Below are positions 37,488 through 47,310 of a DNA stretch of 64,000 nucleotides, piece after piece. How positions within the stretch are numbered: the stretch's first letter is position 1; every line of letters starts with the position of its first letter. The notes beneath the pieces were generated by a model that was given only the letters and a program-made list of their open reading frames with translations, was not told the DNA's origin and made no database searches. The position numbers and the translations under genes are program-made. This DNA is from Candidatus Poseidoniaceae archaeon (GTDB lineage Archaea > Thermoplasmatota > Poseidoniia > Poseidoniales > Poseidoniaceae). The stretch is taken from assembly GCA_949373095.1 (NCBI GenBank), contig CASIBY010000009.1:37290-101289 (forward strand), in the 5' to 3' direction.

Positions 37488-40273
37488 TCTTCACTTCCTC
37501 CGTGATTTTTTGCAGAAAGAGCGGCTGTTCGACGAAGGAAGGGGCTGTATAGGGCCGGGAGGATAAGCAAACTCGAAAGCAAAGCAAGCGTGATGGCGAC
37601 CACGAAAGCTTGTCCGAACAAGCGCAGAGGTAGCAGTGCAGACAAATTCAGTACTGCAAATCCTCCTGCAGTCGTTAATGCAGCCCCACCCATGGCGCGC
37701 CCCGTTGTGGCGGTTGACCGAGCAACCCATTCATGTGGGGTTCCAAACGGGGCATGTTCCGCTTCTTCTTCTAACCGAGTCGTGAAGTGGACTGCATAAT
37801 CGACTCCAAGACCGAGTGATAACGCTCCTATGGTTACGGTTTGAGAATTGATATTGTAGCCGGTATAGCCCATCAATCCGTACACCCAAACAACGACCAT
37901 CATCAAGGGAATCCAAGAAACAAACCCTCGTTGCATACCTTCTTTGAGGTTATTCTGGTTTCGAATAGTGTGAATTCCGGTCAACATGAGAAGAATGACT
38001 ACTGCGACAATTGCTGTGGATTGAATTGAAGCATTAGCTACATCTGAAGTGGTTTGTGCATTGATGAGGCTACGTCCGCTCAGGCGCAGTGTGAAACTTT
38101 CATCAATTTCGTCTGACATGACAACGATAGCTGCTTCCATACGTTCAGCAAAGGCTACGGTTGCAGCCCAGTCCAAGGTTTCTGCTTGGAACGAAATGAC
38201 GGTTTGGTCACCATCGCGTGCGAGAAGACTCTTTGTCATTTCAATGCCAGTTGTATTTTCCAGCGCCCAAGTTTCGAGAGCAAGCCATGCATTATCGCTT
38301 CCATCATCAATTGATGTGAGGAGTTCATCAAGGCCGCTATCTTGTAATCTGGCTTGCTCAAGAACGTCCCATAACCCGTTGGGGACGCCGTTAACATCCG
38401 GATTGGTACTGAGATCTGCAGAAGCGACCTGCCAGGCATTCCGACCCAATTCCGACATGATGTCACCGTCAAGAACGATGTAGAGCGGTGAACGGCTTGT
38501 TCCAAATTCATCACTAATTAAAAGAAAATCCCCCACGACAGGAACTGAAGTATCGAGTTGGTCCCGTTGTTCAAAAGCCACTTCCAGTTGTTGGAATCCA
38601 AAGAACATCGGTACGAGCAACAATACGGCGATCACACCGACTAACTTAGGACGTTGGGAAAGTGTTGCAATATTATTGCTAATGGGTCCAACCTTCACCT
38701 TACTGGCCTTGCTGAGCGGAAGACGCTTTGTAGGTAGGATAAGCATCAATGCCGGGAGTGCTGATATGCTCAAGAGATAGATGAAGAAGAGACCAATTGC
38801 GATGACGGTTCCAAACACTTGCAAAAAGGCAAGGCTGGAAAGTCGGAATGATAAGAACCCAACAATGTCGGTGAAGATAGCGATAAGAAGTGCTATTGAC
38901 GTTAGAATGGTTCCTTGACGAATTGCTTTTTGGCGAATAGCGAAGTCAAAATCCTTTAGTGTTTCACGGCCCATAGGGTTTCGCTGTTCTTCATCATGCA
39001 GTTCCTCACGAATCCGTATTACGACGTGCAGGCCGTAATCGACCCCAATTGCAAGCAACAACACTGGTATTGAGTTCATAGCAGCATTGAACGTCATTGG
39101 AACACCAGCGAACTGTAGCCAGCCCGACAAGCCATAGGTAGCAAGAATAGCCGTCACTGTAAGACTCAGTACGTACATAGTTTCACGCACACTACGGAAG
39201 TTAAACCAGAGAATAATACCCAAAATAAGCATTGCAGCACTAGTTAGGATACCAATTTCTTTTCCTACCGTTGCTGATGAGTTCTTAGCAAATTGAGCAA
39301 AAGAAAAGGTACGTAGATCCTCTTCCCCCGTGGTTTCGATAAGGGTACTCTCGAGTTTTTCTGCCCATTCAGTAAGGTCAGTTTGCACACTGTCAAGCAC
39401 ATCATAACCATAGTCAGCGGGTTCACTGGTTACAACGAGAGTAACAAGAACAGGGCCATCGCTCACCCACGGTTCGGTTGAATCGTCACCTGGTAGGCAA
39501 GAGAGTATTGCTGCCCGGAAATCAACGCTTTGGAGCCCCATTAGCGGGCCGATTTGTCCTTGAATCGGTCCTATAACAGCCATGATTTGCCCCATTTCAG
39601 CAGGCTGTCGGCCAACTGATGCACTCTGTAGTTGTCCTGTTAGCAATCCGAGTTCGTCAGAAAGGTTAGCCCCAGAATCAAGTCGGGGAAGCCATTCAGC
39701 GGGATTCCCTGCATTCCAGTCTGTAAGGCGTTGAGGAGTCACTGGATCGACTGATGGAATGTCAAGAGCTACTGCGGATAGGTTGGAGAGGGCTGTTGTG
39801 AGGTTCTCTTGGCCCTGGGCGCTGAGAACCGCCACGATGGCTTCTTGCAACGGTTCTAACCACACTGACGCTGCTGATTCATCTTGAAGCATCTGCCACT
39901 GCATGGCATTACTTGCTGGACCGTTATTTGCTTGGGTGCCGAATAAGGGAAAATGGTAGGGTTGGAAATTGGTATCGTTCAACATTGTCGCTTCAATGAT
40001 GGCAAGATGAGTCCATGTGTCTCCGTTGAGGAGGTCATTTTCCTCTATTTCATCGATGACACGTATAAAATCAATATTCGAACGATATTCGTTTTCAACT
40101 TCGTTGAGAAGGTCTACGCTAGGGTCATCGGGGAAAAAGCCATCCTCACTATTGTCAAATTGAAGATGCATAGCACCGGAGGCGAGCAAGAGAACTGCGA
40201 ACATGATGGCACCAAAAGCCTTCTTCGGATGTTCGACGCTGACTTCGGTTAACATCATGAAAGGATTTCGCAT
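37484..40273 (-). CDS. RND superfamily exporter, HAE3/MMPL-like
   Basis: This 929-residue transporter has two similar halves, each with one helix, a large extracytoplasmic loop and a sterol-sensing-like block of five or six helices. The proton-relay-type motif GVDY occurs in both halves (AIGVDYGLHVVIRI and GLGVDYAVHFTTRL), as in HAE3/HpnN, MmpL and Patched relatives. These pump hydrophobic compounds or lipids using the ion gradient; the substrate here is unknown. It is the first gene of a four-gene operon with a small membrane protein, a thioredoxin-like lipoprotein and an ABA4-like protein, which hints at an isoprenoid-type cargo. It is divergent from the gene at 40390. Confidence 0.88.
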   Translation of the reverse strand: MRNPFMMLTEVSVEHPKKAFGAIMFAVLLLASGAMHLQFDNSEDGFFPDDPSVDLLNEVENEYRSNIDFIRVIDEIEENDLLNGDTWTHLAIIEATMLNDTNFQPYHFPLFGTQANNGPASNAMQWQMLQDESAASVWLEPLQEAIVAVLSAQGQENLTTALSNLSAVALDIPSVDPVTPQRLTDWNAGNPAEWLPRLDSGANLSDELGLLTGQLQSASVGRQPAEMGQIMAVIGPIQGQIGPLMGLQSVDFRAAILSCLPGDDSTEPWVSDGPVLVTLVVTSEPADYGYDVLDSVQTDLTEWAEKLESTLIETTGEEDLRTFSFAQFAKNSSATVGKEIGILTSAAMLILGIILWFNFRSVRETMYVLSLTVTAILATYGLSGWLQFAGVPMTFNAAMNSIPVLLLAIGVDYGLHVVIRIREELHDEEQRNPMGRETLKDFDFAIRQKAIRQGTILTSIALLIAIFTDIVGFLSFRLSSLAFLQVFGTVIAIGLFFIYLLSISALPALMLILPTKRLPLSKASKVKVGPISNNIATLSQRPKLVGVIAVLLLVPMFFGFQQLEVAFEQRDQLDTSVPVVGDFLLISDEFGTSRSPLYIVLDGDIMSELGRNAWQVASADLSTNPDVNGVPNGLWDVLEQARLQDSGLDELLTSIDDGSDNAWLALETWALENTTGIEMTKSLLARDGDQTVISFQAETLDWAATVAFAERMEAAIVVMSDEIDESFTLRLSGRSLINAQTTSDVANASIQSTAIVAVVILLMLTGIHTIRNQNNLKEGMQRGFVSWIPLMMVVVWVYGLMGYTGYNINSQTVTIGALSLGLGVDYAVHFTTRLEEEAEHAPFGTPHEWVARSTATTGRAMGGAALTTAGGFAVLNLSALLPLRLFGQAFVVAITLALLSSLLILPALYSPFLRRTAALSAKNHGGSEE

Positions 40274-40389
40274 GTTTTTTGCACATCTTCTTTCCTTATA
40301 ACCGCCTGTTTAGAACTCTCACACATCTGCCGAATTCCCAAGTATTCGTCATGCCGTGGGTTGAAATATCCTAGACTGCTTATCAGATT

Positions 40390-41262
40390 ATGAGCGATGT
40401 GAAACTGTACTTTGGGTACGGGTCCAATATGGACCGGGAGGATTGGGTGCGATGGTGTTCCGATCATGAAACAGACCCGGCAGGATTGATTGAAATCGGG
40501 CCTGCTTGGCTTCCAGATTACACTCTAAAGTTCCATTATTTCTCTAACAGCAGAAAGGCAGGCGCCGCAGATGTGGTGCCAGCAGGACGAGGTTCTGTTG
40601 TCCCAGGACTATTGTTTGAGGTGAATGAAGAAACGCTCGCTGCTCTTGATGATAAGGAGGGCCTCCCTTATGCTTACGAACGAAGAAATGTAACGGTGAT
40701 AGATGGAAGTGGTGCATTGAGACAAGCAATCTCGTACACCGTCCAAAAACATAGGTATTCCGGAGATTATGAACAACCAGATGCTGCTTATGTTGACTTG
40801 ATTCAAAGAAGTTTATTACGGAACAAGTTACCAATTGATAATTTGAATTGTGCAATTGAAGATATGCACCAAGAAAAGTTCCTTGACACCATATTTGTCT
40901 ACGGTACGCTACGCCAAGGTGAATCACGCTCAGGCGTCATGACCAAGGCTGCTGATGGCGGCATGGAACGCGCCACAGTTTCTGGAACGCTCTACAATCA
41001 TGGTACGTACCCCGGATTTCGGGCACAGGGCGAAGGAACTGTGATTGGAGAACTCTATCGTTGCCGTGACATCGCTGACACCCTGACAAAGCTCGATGCA
41101 ATCGAAGGTTTCTCGTCTTATGAAGGCCATGAGGGCCTCTATCATCGTGCTGTGGTGAAGGTCACGATTGGAAGTAAAGAAAAATGGGCATGGACATACA
41201 TTACCAATCTCCCAACCCCAAAGGATAGTATCATTGAGAGCGGCGATTGGCTCGAGCGTTGA
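40390..41262 (+). CDS. Double gamma-glutamylcyclotransferase-fold protein
   Basis: This 290-residue cytoplasmic protein joins two GGCT-fold domains. The first (residues 1-140) starts LYFGYGSNMD and has VVPGLLFEVNEE and the YERRNVTV segment. The second (about 165-285) starts FVYGTLRQGESRSGVM, an AIG2/GGACT-like motif, with YPGFRAQGEG and LDAIEGF. In single-domain relatives the YGSN/YGTL loop binds the gamma-glutamyl group and a Glu acts as base; candidates are the Glu residues in DDKEG and DAIEG. The activity may be 5-oxoproline formation or cleavage of gamma-glutamyl-amine linkages. The fusion is unusual. Confidence 0.82.
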   Translation: MSDVKLYFGYGSNMDREDWVRWCSDHETDPAGLIEIGPAWLPDYTLKFHYFSNSRKAGAADVVPAGRGSVVPGLLFEVNEETLAALDDKEGLPYAYERRNVTVIDGSGALRQAISYTVQKHRYSGDYEQPDAAYVDLIQRSLLRNKLPIDNLNCAIEDMHQEKFLDTIFVYGTLRQGESRSGVMTKAADGGMERATVSGTLYNHGTYPGFRAQGEGTVIGELYRCRDIADTLTKLDAIEGFSSYEGHEGLYHRAVVKVTIGSKEKWAWTYITNLPTPKDSIIESGDWLER

Positions 41263-41267
41263 AGTGT

Positions 41268-41732
41268 TTACTCATCAAGTTCCAACAACACAGCACCCTG
41301 TGTCACTTGATCCCCTGCTTCAAAGTGAACCGCAGTAACAACTCCATCCTTTGCGGCAACGATACGATGTTCCATCTTCATTGCTTCAAGGACCATAAGT
41401 GGAGTACCTGATTGAACTTCTTCGCCTGTTTTCACAAGGACCTCCAAGACTTTACCCGGCATGGGGGCAACCAAGCCTCCTTCATGTTGTGAGGAAGTTG
41501 AACCCGGCTCAATACGCTCCCAGCGATAGGTCTGACCGTGAAGGTGTACCCACCATACGTCGCCAACTTTGGCCACGTGAGCGTATGCAATTCGACCGTC
41601 TGAAAGACGAATCTTCAGACGAGCATCTCCCGTTGGCTCAAGTAAATGTCCTGCCAGAGCATAACCTGAATCTGTGCGAGTTAGACTAACCTCTACTGGG
41701 CCGTCTGGAGAGGAGAACTGATGCTGCATCAA
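41268..41732 (-). CDS. Biotin carboxyl carrier protein of the MCC-type carboxylase
   Basis: This 154-residue protein carries a C-terminal biotinyl domain with the biotinylation site LEAMKMEH; the central Lys receives biotin. APMPGKVLEVLVKTGEEV begins the domain. The N-terminal 75 residues (DARLKIRLSDGRIAYAHVAKVGDVWWVHLHG) resemble the BT (BC-CT linking) region at the end of alpha subunits of MCC and PCC. The start overlaps the biotin carboxylase stop by 4 bases, so it is the detached C-terminal part of an MCC alpha chain. It shuttles CO2 between the two active sites. Confidence 0.9.
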   Translation of the reverse strand: MMQHQFSSPDGPVEVSLTRTDSGYALAGHLLEPTGDARLKIRLSDGRIAYAHVAKVGDVWWVHLHGQTYRWERIEPGSTSSQHEGGLVAPMPGKVLEVLVKTGEEVQSGTPLMVLEAMKMEHRIVAAKDGVVTAVHFEAGDQVTQGAVLLELDE

Positions 41733-43243
41733 GGATACCTCCGACTCAGAGTTGAAAATGGACTTGGTAGGCCAAGGGATTCGCCATCCGGACGAGCCGC
41801 CAATGTCCGGTGAAGCCCCATTGTCTCACCTGCCGCTGCTGCAAGCAATGATGCATCTTCTAGAAGTGGAGCGGCGATTGGATTCCATCCATTAGGCCAA
41901 TGGTCGTCTATAGTCGTCGTCGTGGTCGTCCCGTCAACGATAGGTTGAGCATCACAAAGTTCTCGGAGGAAACGAACATTCGTGGTAGTACCCAGAATAA
42001 CAAAATCATCCAAAGCCCGACGCATACGCTGAAGGGCTTCTTCACGAGATGGAGCCCAAACGATGAGCTTTGCAAGCATCGGGTCGTAGTTGGGCGTGAC
42101 ATCATCTCCCTCGCGCACTCCGGTATCGAGACGAATCCCTGGGCCTTCTGGAGGCCTAAACACAGCCAGAGGTCCGATTGATGGTAGAAAGTTGTTGGAA
42201 GCATCTTCAGCATAAAGCCGAACCTCAATAGCGTGCCCTCGTATGTTTAACTCTCCACAAGACATGGGTTGGCCCGAAGCAATCCTCAACTGCTCACGCA
42301 CGATGTCAGTTCCAGTGACGAGTTCAGTTACTGGGTGTTCTACCTGAATTCTCGTGTTCATCTCCAAAAAGAAGAATTCACCGGTTGGAGCCAATAGAAA
42401 CTCAACTGTGCCAGCTCCCTCGTACGAGACTGCTTGGGCTGCTTGAATCGCTGCTTGCCCCATTGCCTCTCTTAGTTCAGGCGTCATGGTGGGCCCCGGG
42501 GCCTCTTCAAACACCTTTTGATGGCGCCGTTGAACGCTACATTCCCGTTCGCCAAGATGGATAGTTCTACCGTGACGGTCTGCGAGAACCTGAATTTCAA
42601 TGTGCTTTGAGCCATTAAGAAGCCGTTCAATGTAAATTCGGCCATCGCCAAATGCAGCCAAGGCCTCACGACGTGCTCCTTCTGCCGATTGAAGGAAGTC
42701 AGCAGGGTCGTAAACAGCCCGCATACCCTTTCCACCTCCACCACTCGATGCCTTCAGGAGCAGTGGATAACCAACACGTTCCGAAGCAGATAGGAGAGCA
42801 GCCATTGCGTCATGTTGGTCCTCGCTTTCTACTTCTTCGCCTGGTATTACAGGAACACCCGCATTACGCATTGTTTGACGAGCAGTCATTTTATCACCCA
42901 TTTGTTCTATTGCTTCGGGTGATGGTCCAATCCAAATGATTCCTGATTGCTTCACAGAGCGGGCAAATGGTGCTCGTTCCGACAAAAAGCCAAACCCTGG
43001 GTGGATAGCATCAGAACCTGTTGAAAGGGCTGCTTGAATGATTTGTTCTTGGTCAAGATAGGTCGTTGCAATGGTGTCTCCATTCAGTACAATAAGCTCA
43101 TCGGCCATCTCGGTGAAAAGAGTTCCTTGGTCGTTTGGAGCGCAAACAGCCACAGTTAGAATTCCTGCTTCTCGGCATGCACGTAGAATACGGCATGCTA
43201 TTTCACCTCGGTTGGCGACGAGAACTTTGGTGATCATGGTCAA
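41729..43243 (-). CDS. Biotin carboxylase subunit (MCC alpha type)
   Basis: This subunit carboxylates biotin with ATP and bicarbonate. The 504 residues show VANRGEIACRILRACREAG, the ATP-grasp glycine loop KASSGGGGKGMR, GERECSVQRRHQKVFEEAP and the signature EMNTRIQVEHPVTE with catalytic Glu and Arg, then the C-terminal domain. It ends before any biotinyl domain, which is encoded by the next gene. Between the carboxyltransferase, a hydratase and the carrier protein, it most likely serves 3-methylcrotonyl-CoA carboxylase in leucine breakdown. It could also act on propionyl- or acetyl-CoA. Confidence 0.92.
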   Translation of the reverse strand: MTMITKVLVANRGEIACRILRACREAGILTVAVCAPNDQGTLFTEMADELIVLNGDTIATTYLDQEQIIQAALSTGSDAIHPGFGFLSERAPFARSVKQSGIIWIGPSPEAIEQMGDKMTARQTMRNAGVPVIPGEEVESEDQHDAMAALLSASERVGYPLLLKASSGGGGKGMRAVYDPADFLQSAEGARREALAAFGDGRIYIERLLNGSKHIEIQVLADRHGRTIHLGERECSVQRRHQKVFEEAPGPTMTPELREAMGQAAIQAAQAVSYEGAGTVEFLLAPTGEFFFLEMNTRIQVEHPVTELVTGTDIVREQLRIASGQPMSCGELNIRGHAIEVRLYAEDASNNFLPSIGPLAVFRPPEGPGIRLDTGVREGDDVTPNYDPMLAKLIVWAPSREEALQRMRRALDDFVILGTTTNVRFLRELCDAQPIVDGTTTTTTIDDHWPNGWNPIAAPLLEDASLLAAAAGETMGLHRTLAARPDGESLGLPSPFSTLSRRYP

Positions 43244-43246
43244 TCC

Positions 43247-44113
43247 TCATTCAAGTTCTTCTGGCTTCCAGTTTGGTTGGCGCTTTTCAAGGAATGAGGA
43301 TAAGCCCTCTTGCCCTTCGTCAGAACCTCGCATCTTGCTGGTAAAGTCCAGCGTATAATTGCGCAAATTCCCATCACTACCCGTCCAACGGTCAAAGTTT
43401 AGAGTCAATTCCTTGGCCAATGAGATAGCGCAAGGTCCGGTGGATAAGACCTCATTTGCAAGACTGTCAATTGCTGCAGGCAACGCATCAATGTTCTCAA
43501 CCACATGTTCAATGAATCCGGTTCGTAGGGCCTCATCAGCATCAATTCGGCTTGCCTGCATGGCCAAACGGCGGAAACATGCAGAACCTAGACGTCGGTA
43601 CACATAGGGACCGATTACAGCCGGGAGAATTCCAAGTTTACCTTCTGAAAGTGCAATTTTAACATTCGAAGTGGCGATGACATGGTCTAGACAAGCAACA
43701 AGACCTGCCCCCCCGCCAAGAGCCACGCCTTGGACAGCTCCAATTGTAAAGCATGGATGGGCCCAAAGTCCATTGAACAAACGATCCAATCGCTCCGAGT
43801 CTATTCGGTTCTCTTCAACGGTATTTGCTCCTGCATCTCGCATCATATTGATGTCTGCACCTGCGCAGAAATGGCGTCCAGCACCGGAAAGAACGATGAT
43901 GCGTAAGAAGGGTTTTCCGTTACTATCATGAAGTTCACCTTGGCGCCCAACGCTTCGTTCGGCAGTCCAATCAAACAGGGTACAGAGTTCCGTTATGAGT
44001 TGAACGTTGAGGGCATTGAATTTTTCCTCACGGTTGAGTTTTAGGTGGCAAATCGAATCATTGATTTCAATTGACACCAATTCGGTTTCAGGGGGTTGCT
44101 CCATAGAAGTCAT
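43247..44113 (-). CDS. Enoyl-CoA hydratase family, likely methylglutaconyl-CoA hydratase
   Basis: This 288-residue crotonase-fold enzyme has the oxyanion-hole strands (LNREEKFNALN and LSGAGRHFCAGADINMM) and the VQGVALGGGAGLVACLDH block. The acid/base pair region carries LSEGKLGILPAVIGPYV, in which the Glu matches one catalytic residue of the family. Its place between the MCC beta and alpha genes points to hydration of 3-methylglutaconyl-CoA, the next step of leucine degradation. A purine-rich GGAGAATATC precedes the start, and a TATA-like ATTTAAAA in the 42 bases before it could be an internal promoter. ATG 44104 (MEQPPE) is an alternative start. Confidence 0.85.
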   Translation of the reverse strand: MTSMEQPPETELVSIEINDSICHLKLNREEKFNALNVQLITELCTLFDWTAERSVGRQGELHDSNGKPFLRIIVLSGAGRHFCAGADINMMRDAGANTVEENRIDSERLDRLFNGLWAHPCFTIGAVQGVALGGGAGLVACLDHVIATSNVKIALSEGKLGILPAVIGPYVYRRLGSACFRRLAMQASRIDADEALRTGFIEHVVENIDALPAAIDSLANEVLSTGPCAISLAKELTLNFDRWTGSDGNLRNYTLDFTSKMRGSDEGQEGLSSFLEKRQPNWKPEELE

Positions 44114-44155
44114 GTGATATTCTCCAATTGCATTTTTAAATATTCTATTGAAAAC

Positions 44156-45766
44156 TTACATCCTGAAAATTCCGTAGCGGTTGTCAGGCAAAGGTGCGTT
44201 ACGGGCGGAAGCCAAGCAGAGCCCGAGAACATCACGTGTATCTCTTGGATCGATGATGCCATCATCCCACAGACGGGCGGTAGAGTAATACGGACTGCCT
44301 TCGGTTTCGTATTTGTCAAGAATAGGTTGACGGAACGCTTGGAGTTCATCACCCTCGAGTAGTGGCAATCCTTCCCGTTGCCGTTGATCTTGTTTGACAG
44401 TGGCAAGCACGTCCGCTGCTTGAGGCCCACCCATTACTGAGATCCGGCTGTTAGGCCACATGAAAAGGAATCGTGGGTCGTAAGCCCGCCCGCACATGCC
44501 GTAGTTTCCTGCTCCGTGTGAGCCGCCAATGATAACAGTAAACTTGGGGACGTTGACGCAGGATACTGCAGTAACGAGTTTAGCACCATCTTTTGCAATA
44601 CCTCCGGCTTCATAGGCTTGACCAACCATGAACCCGGTGATGTTCTGAAGGAAGATGAGCGGGATGCCTCTTTGCCCGCATAATTCAACAAAATGAGCGC
44701 CTTTGAGAGATGATTCAGAAAACAGAATTCCGTTATTAGCAACAATACCGACCTTGTGACCGTGAATGTGGGCGAATCCACAAACCAGTGTGGTTCCATA
44801 TCGCGCCTTGAATTCATGGAACCGGGACCCGTCAACGATACGAGCGATAAGTTCACGAATATCCACTGGAGTTCGATTATCTGAAGGAATCAAACCGAGA
44901 AGGTCTTCAACATCATGTGCTGGTTCTTCAGGCTCGTTGCTGGCTGCAGGAGCAAGGGTTCGCGGACCAAGGTTTTCCACAACATTACGAACCATTCGCA
45001 AGGCTTCATCCTCATCCTCAGCAAAGTGGTCAGCGACACCAGATTGGACAGTGTGAACTTCAGCACCCCCCAGGTCTTCTGCAGTGACTTCTTCCCCCGT
45101 AGCTGCTTTGACGAGAGGAGGGCCAGCAAGGAAAATTGTACCGTTTCCTTTGACGATGATGGATTCATCAGACATGGCAGGGACATAGGCCCCTCCTGCG
45201 GTACACGAACCTAGGACCGCAGCAACCTGTGGGATTCCATCCCCGGACATGCGGGCTTGGTTACGGAAAATACGTCCAAAATGACCGATGTCAGGGAACA
45301 CCTCGTCTTGCATGGGCAAAAAAGCACCGCCGGAGTCAACGAGATAGATGCATGGTAGGTTGTTCTCGTGAGCCACTGTTTGTGCACGAATGTGTTTCTT
45401 TACGGTCATTGGATAATATGAACCACCTTTGACGGTGGCATCGTTGGCGACGAAAAGACATTCACGACCGTGAACCATTCCGATGCCCGTTACGATACCT
45501 GCCGAATGAGCTCTACCATCGTAAAGTTCGTGCGCAGCAAGTGGAGAAAGTTCCAAAAACGCAGTTCCTGGGTCAATGATGCGTTCGATTCGCTCCCTTG
45601 GCAAATGCTTACCACGTGAACGGTGGCGCTCGACGTATTTTCCTCCACCTCCCTTAGAAGCGGTAGCAAGGCGTTCACGCAATTGAGCAATCAACGCTTC
45701 GTTGTGCTCCTTGCGTTCAGAAAATTCAGGGTCTGCACGATTCACCCGGCTTGGTAAACGGTCCAT
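44156..45766 (-). CDS. Methylcrotonyl-CoA carboxylase beta (carboxyltransferase) subunit
   Basis: This subunit transfers CO2 from biotin to 3-methylcrotonyl-CoA. The 536-residue protein has the two crotonase-like halves of acyl-CoA carboxyltransferases: the N-half with [25 protein letters not shown] and [16 protein letters not shown], and the C-half with [32 protein letters not shown] and [20 protein letters not shown]. The [12 protein letters not shown] and GNYGMCGRA blocks are those of MCC beta rather than propionyl-CoA carboxylase. It begins the leucine-degradation operon, with 80 bases after the DUF63 stop. Confidence 0.92.
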   Translation of the reverse strand: MDRLPSRVNRADPEFSERKEHNEALIAQLRERLATASKGGGGKYVERHRSRGKHLPRERIERIIDPGTAFLELSPLAAHELYDGRAHSAGIVTGIGMVHGRECLFVANDATVKGGSYYPMTVKKHIRAQTVAHENNLPCIYLVDSGGAFLPMQDEVFPDIGHFGRIFRNQARMSGDGIPQVAAVLGSCTAGGAYVPAMSDESIIVKGNGTIFLAGPPLVKAATGEEVTAEDLGGAEVHTVQSGVADHFAEDEDEALRMVRNVVENLGPRTLAPAASNEPEEPAHDVEDLLGLIPSDNRTPVDIRELIARIVDGSRFHEFKARYGTTLVCGFAHIHGHKVGIVANNGILFSESSLKGAHFVELCGQRGIPLIFLQNITGFMVGQAYEAGGIAKDGAKLVTAVSCVNVPKFTVIIGGSHGAGNYGMCGRAYDPRFLFMWPNSRISVMGGPQAADVLATVKQDQRQREGLPLLEGDELQAFRQPILDKYETEGSPYYSTARLWDDGIIDPRDTRDVLGLCLASARNAPLPDNRYGIFRM

Positions 45767-45846
45767 CTCAACGCCTCAAATTCAGCCAAGGGTGTGTCGC
45801 ATTTAATTGCATGGAATCCAATTGAAGCGGAGATAAGGCTCTAGGT

Positions 45847-47195
45847 TCAAACCCCAAGCATCAATCTACCAATGTCACGAAGACCAGGGGCCAAACCAAC
45901 AATCAACACTGCAAGGACGATTAGTAGTCTGAAATGTTGCTGACGATGTTCGACTCGCATTTGGACGAAAAGCCAAACTATGAGGCCGACCAATATGCCT
46001 TTGATGATAGCGAAGAACCAGGCGCCTTCGCCCCATGAAATACCCACCATCTCGTTAATTCGCCCGCCGAATTGAATTACAGCATCACTAACTGGGTGCT
46101 TTTCCCCGTAACCAAAGAAATCTATCCCCATCATCGTTGCAAAACCATCGGCCAACTGTCCAAAAACCATTCCAAGAACCATTGGGTGGGCGAGCAACGC
46201 TTTGTTGGAAAGGAATTCTACAGGATGAGATGCCCACTTTTCAGGTTGATCTTCCCATTCCTTGAGACCAATGCCTTGTGGAAGAACTCCTGCCATGTAG
46301 CCAGTTAACTTGAGTTGGTGAGCATCCTCTTTTCCTGCACGGTACATGAACCAGCAAATCACCGCAGGTAGGCCCAAAACGATGAATACCGGCCACAGAG
46401 TAACATCATTAGAAACTCGGCCGCTCTCTTGCGCCCAAGGCGTGGACATGAATTGCCCCCAATGGCCAAGTCCTAGGACAATTGCACCAACCGCAAACGA
46501 CAACATGCCCCGAGTGATTGCTTCCCATCCGCGTGTTTGCATCATTGAGAACCACATGAATACGCAGGCAGCAATCAATCCAACTAGCGCGATTGAAAAA
46601 GAAGATTCGGGATGTTCAATGTATGCGGGTCTGTAAAGCCAATACCACTGGAGCATCAATGCAACGAAGAGGAATCCAAGGATGAGTGTTGACTGACGTT
46701 CTTCGGCCTCGTCGCTATTGACGCCATCCCATGTTCGCCCCAATAAATGACTGATGACCGCAATACCGACCAACCATCCAGCCAAATGAAGATGAATCAG
46801 GGGAGAAATGAAAAGTACGTCTTGCGATGATGAAAAGAAGTCTGCATCTTCCAGAACACGCATCACTGGTGCAAGACAGACCCAAGCGATGAGAGCAAGA
46901 GTCATCTTATCGTCACTAGGCAGGTTCCACTTTCGGAACATTGCCTGCAACAAGACTACCGATGAAAGCATGCTCAGAGTGTATATAGCGGTGTTCTGTG
47001 GAGTGTATCCTGCGTCTCCTGCAACACCTGCATCTTTGACTACAGGGTCCCAAATGATTGGCTTGAGGGTTTCAGTCCATACCGTATCGAATGCGAGAAT
47101 GAGTCCCGCCATGGCTAGAAGGCCAATGCCAATTGCACCCCAAATGACAACTTTCTCGCCCTTGGAGAATACTCATCATCGGGCAGTGGAGTCAT
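45847..47195 (-). CDS. DUF63 archaeal membrane protein, one frameshift near the start
   Basis: The protein has about ten membrane segments and the DUF63 signature: GYTPQNTAIYTLSMLS, APVMRVLEDADFF and LFISPLIHLHLAGW. The intact reading starts at 47112, inside a hydrophobic helix. One frame over, an ATG at 47195 with AAGGTG upstream reads MTPLPDDEYSP, and adding one base near 47160-47166 joins it to KGEKVVIWGAIGIGLLAMAG, a full first helix. The true protein is probably about 449 residues. DUF63 is common in Euryarchaeota and its function is unknown. Confidence 0.75.
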
Positions 47196-47310
47196 CCCAG
47201 GCGACACCTTCGTATTCGTCATCATCAACGTCCATGGGTCCGACCTCTGTAACCATGAGGGGAATCGCACCCCCCATATCGTTGTAACTCTAAGGACAAC
47301 AGGTCAGCAT

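Noticed and set aside
47174..47276. Short acidic ORF of about 34 residues upstream of DUF63
   Set aside because: It overlaps the likely true DUF63 start in another frame and cannot be told from chance; kept out of the feature list.
46808..47287. Plus-strand open frame opposite DUF63
   Set aside because: Its protein is rich in Arg, Ser and Pro without family features, and it mirrors the well-supported DUF63 gene.
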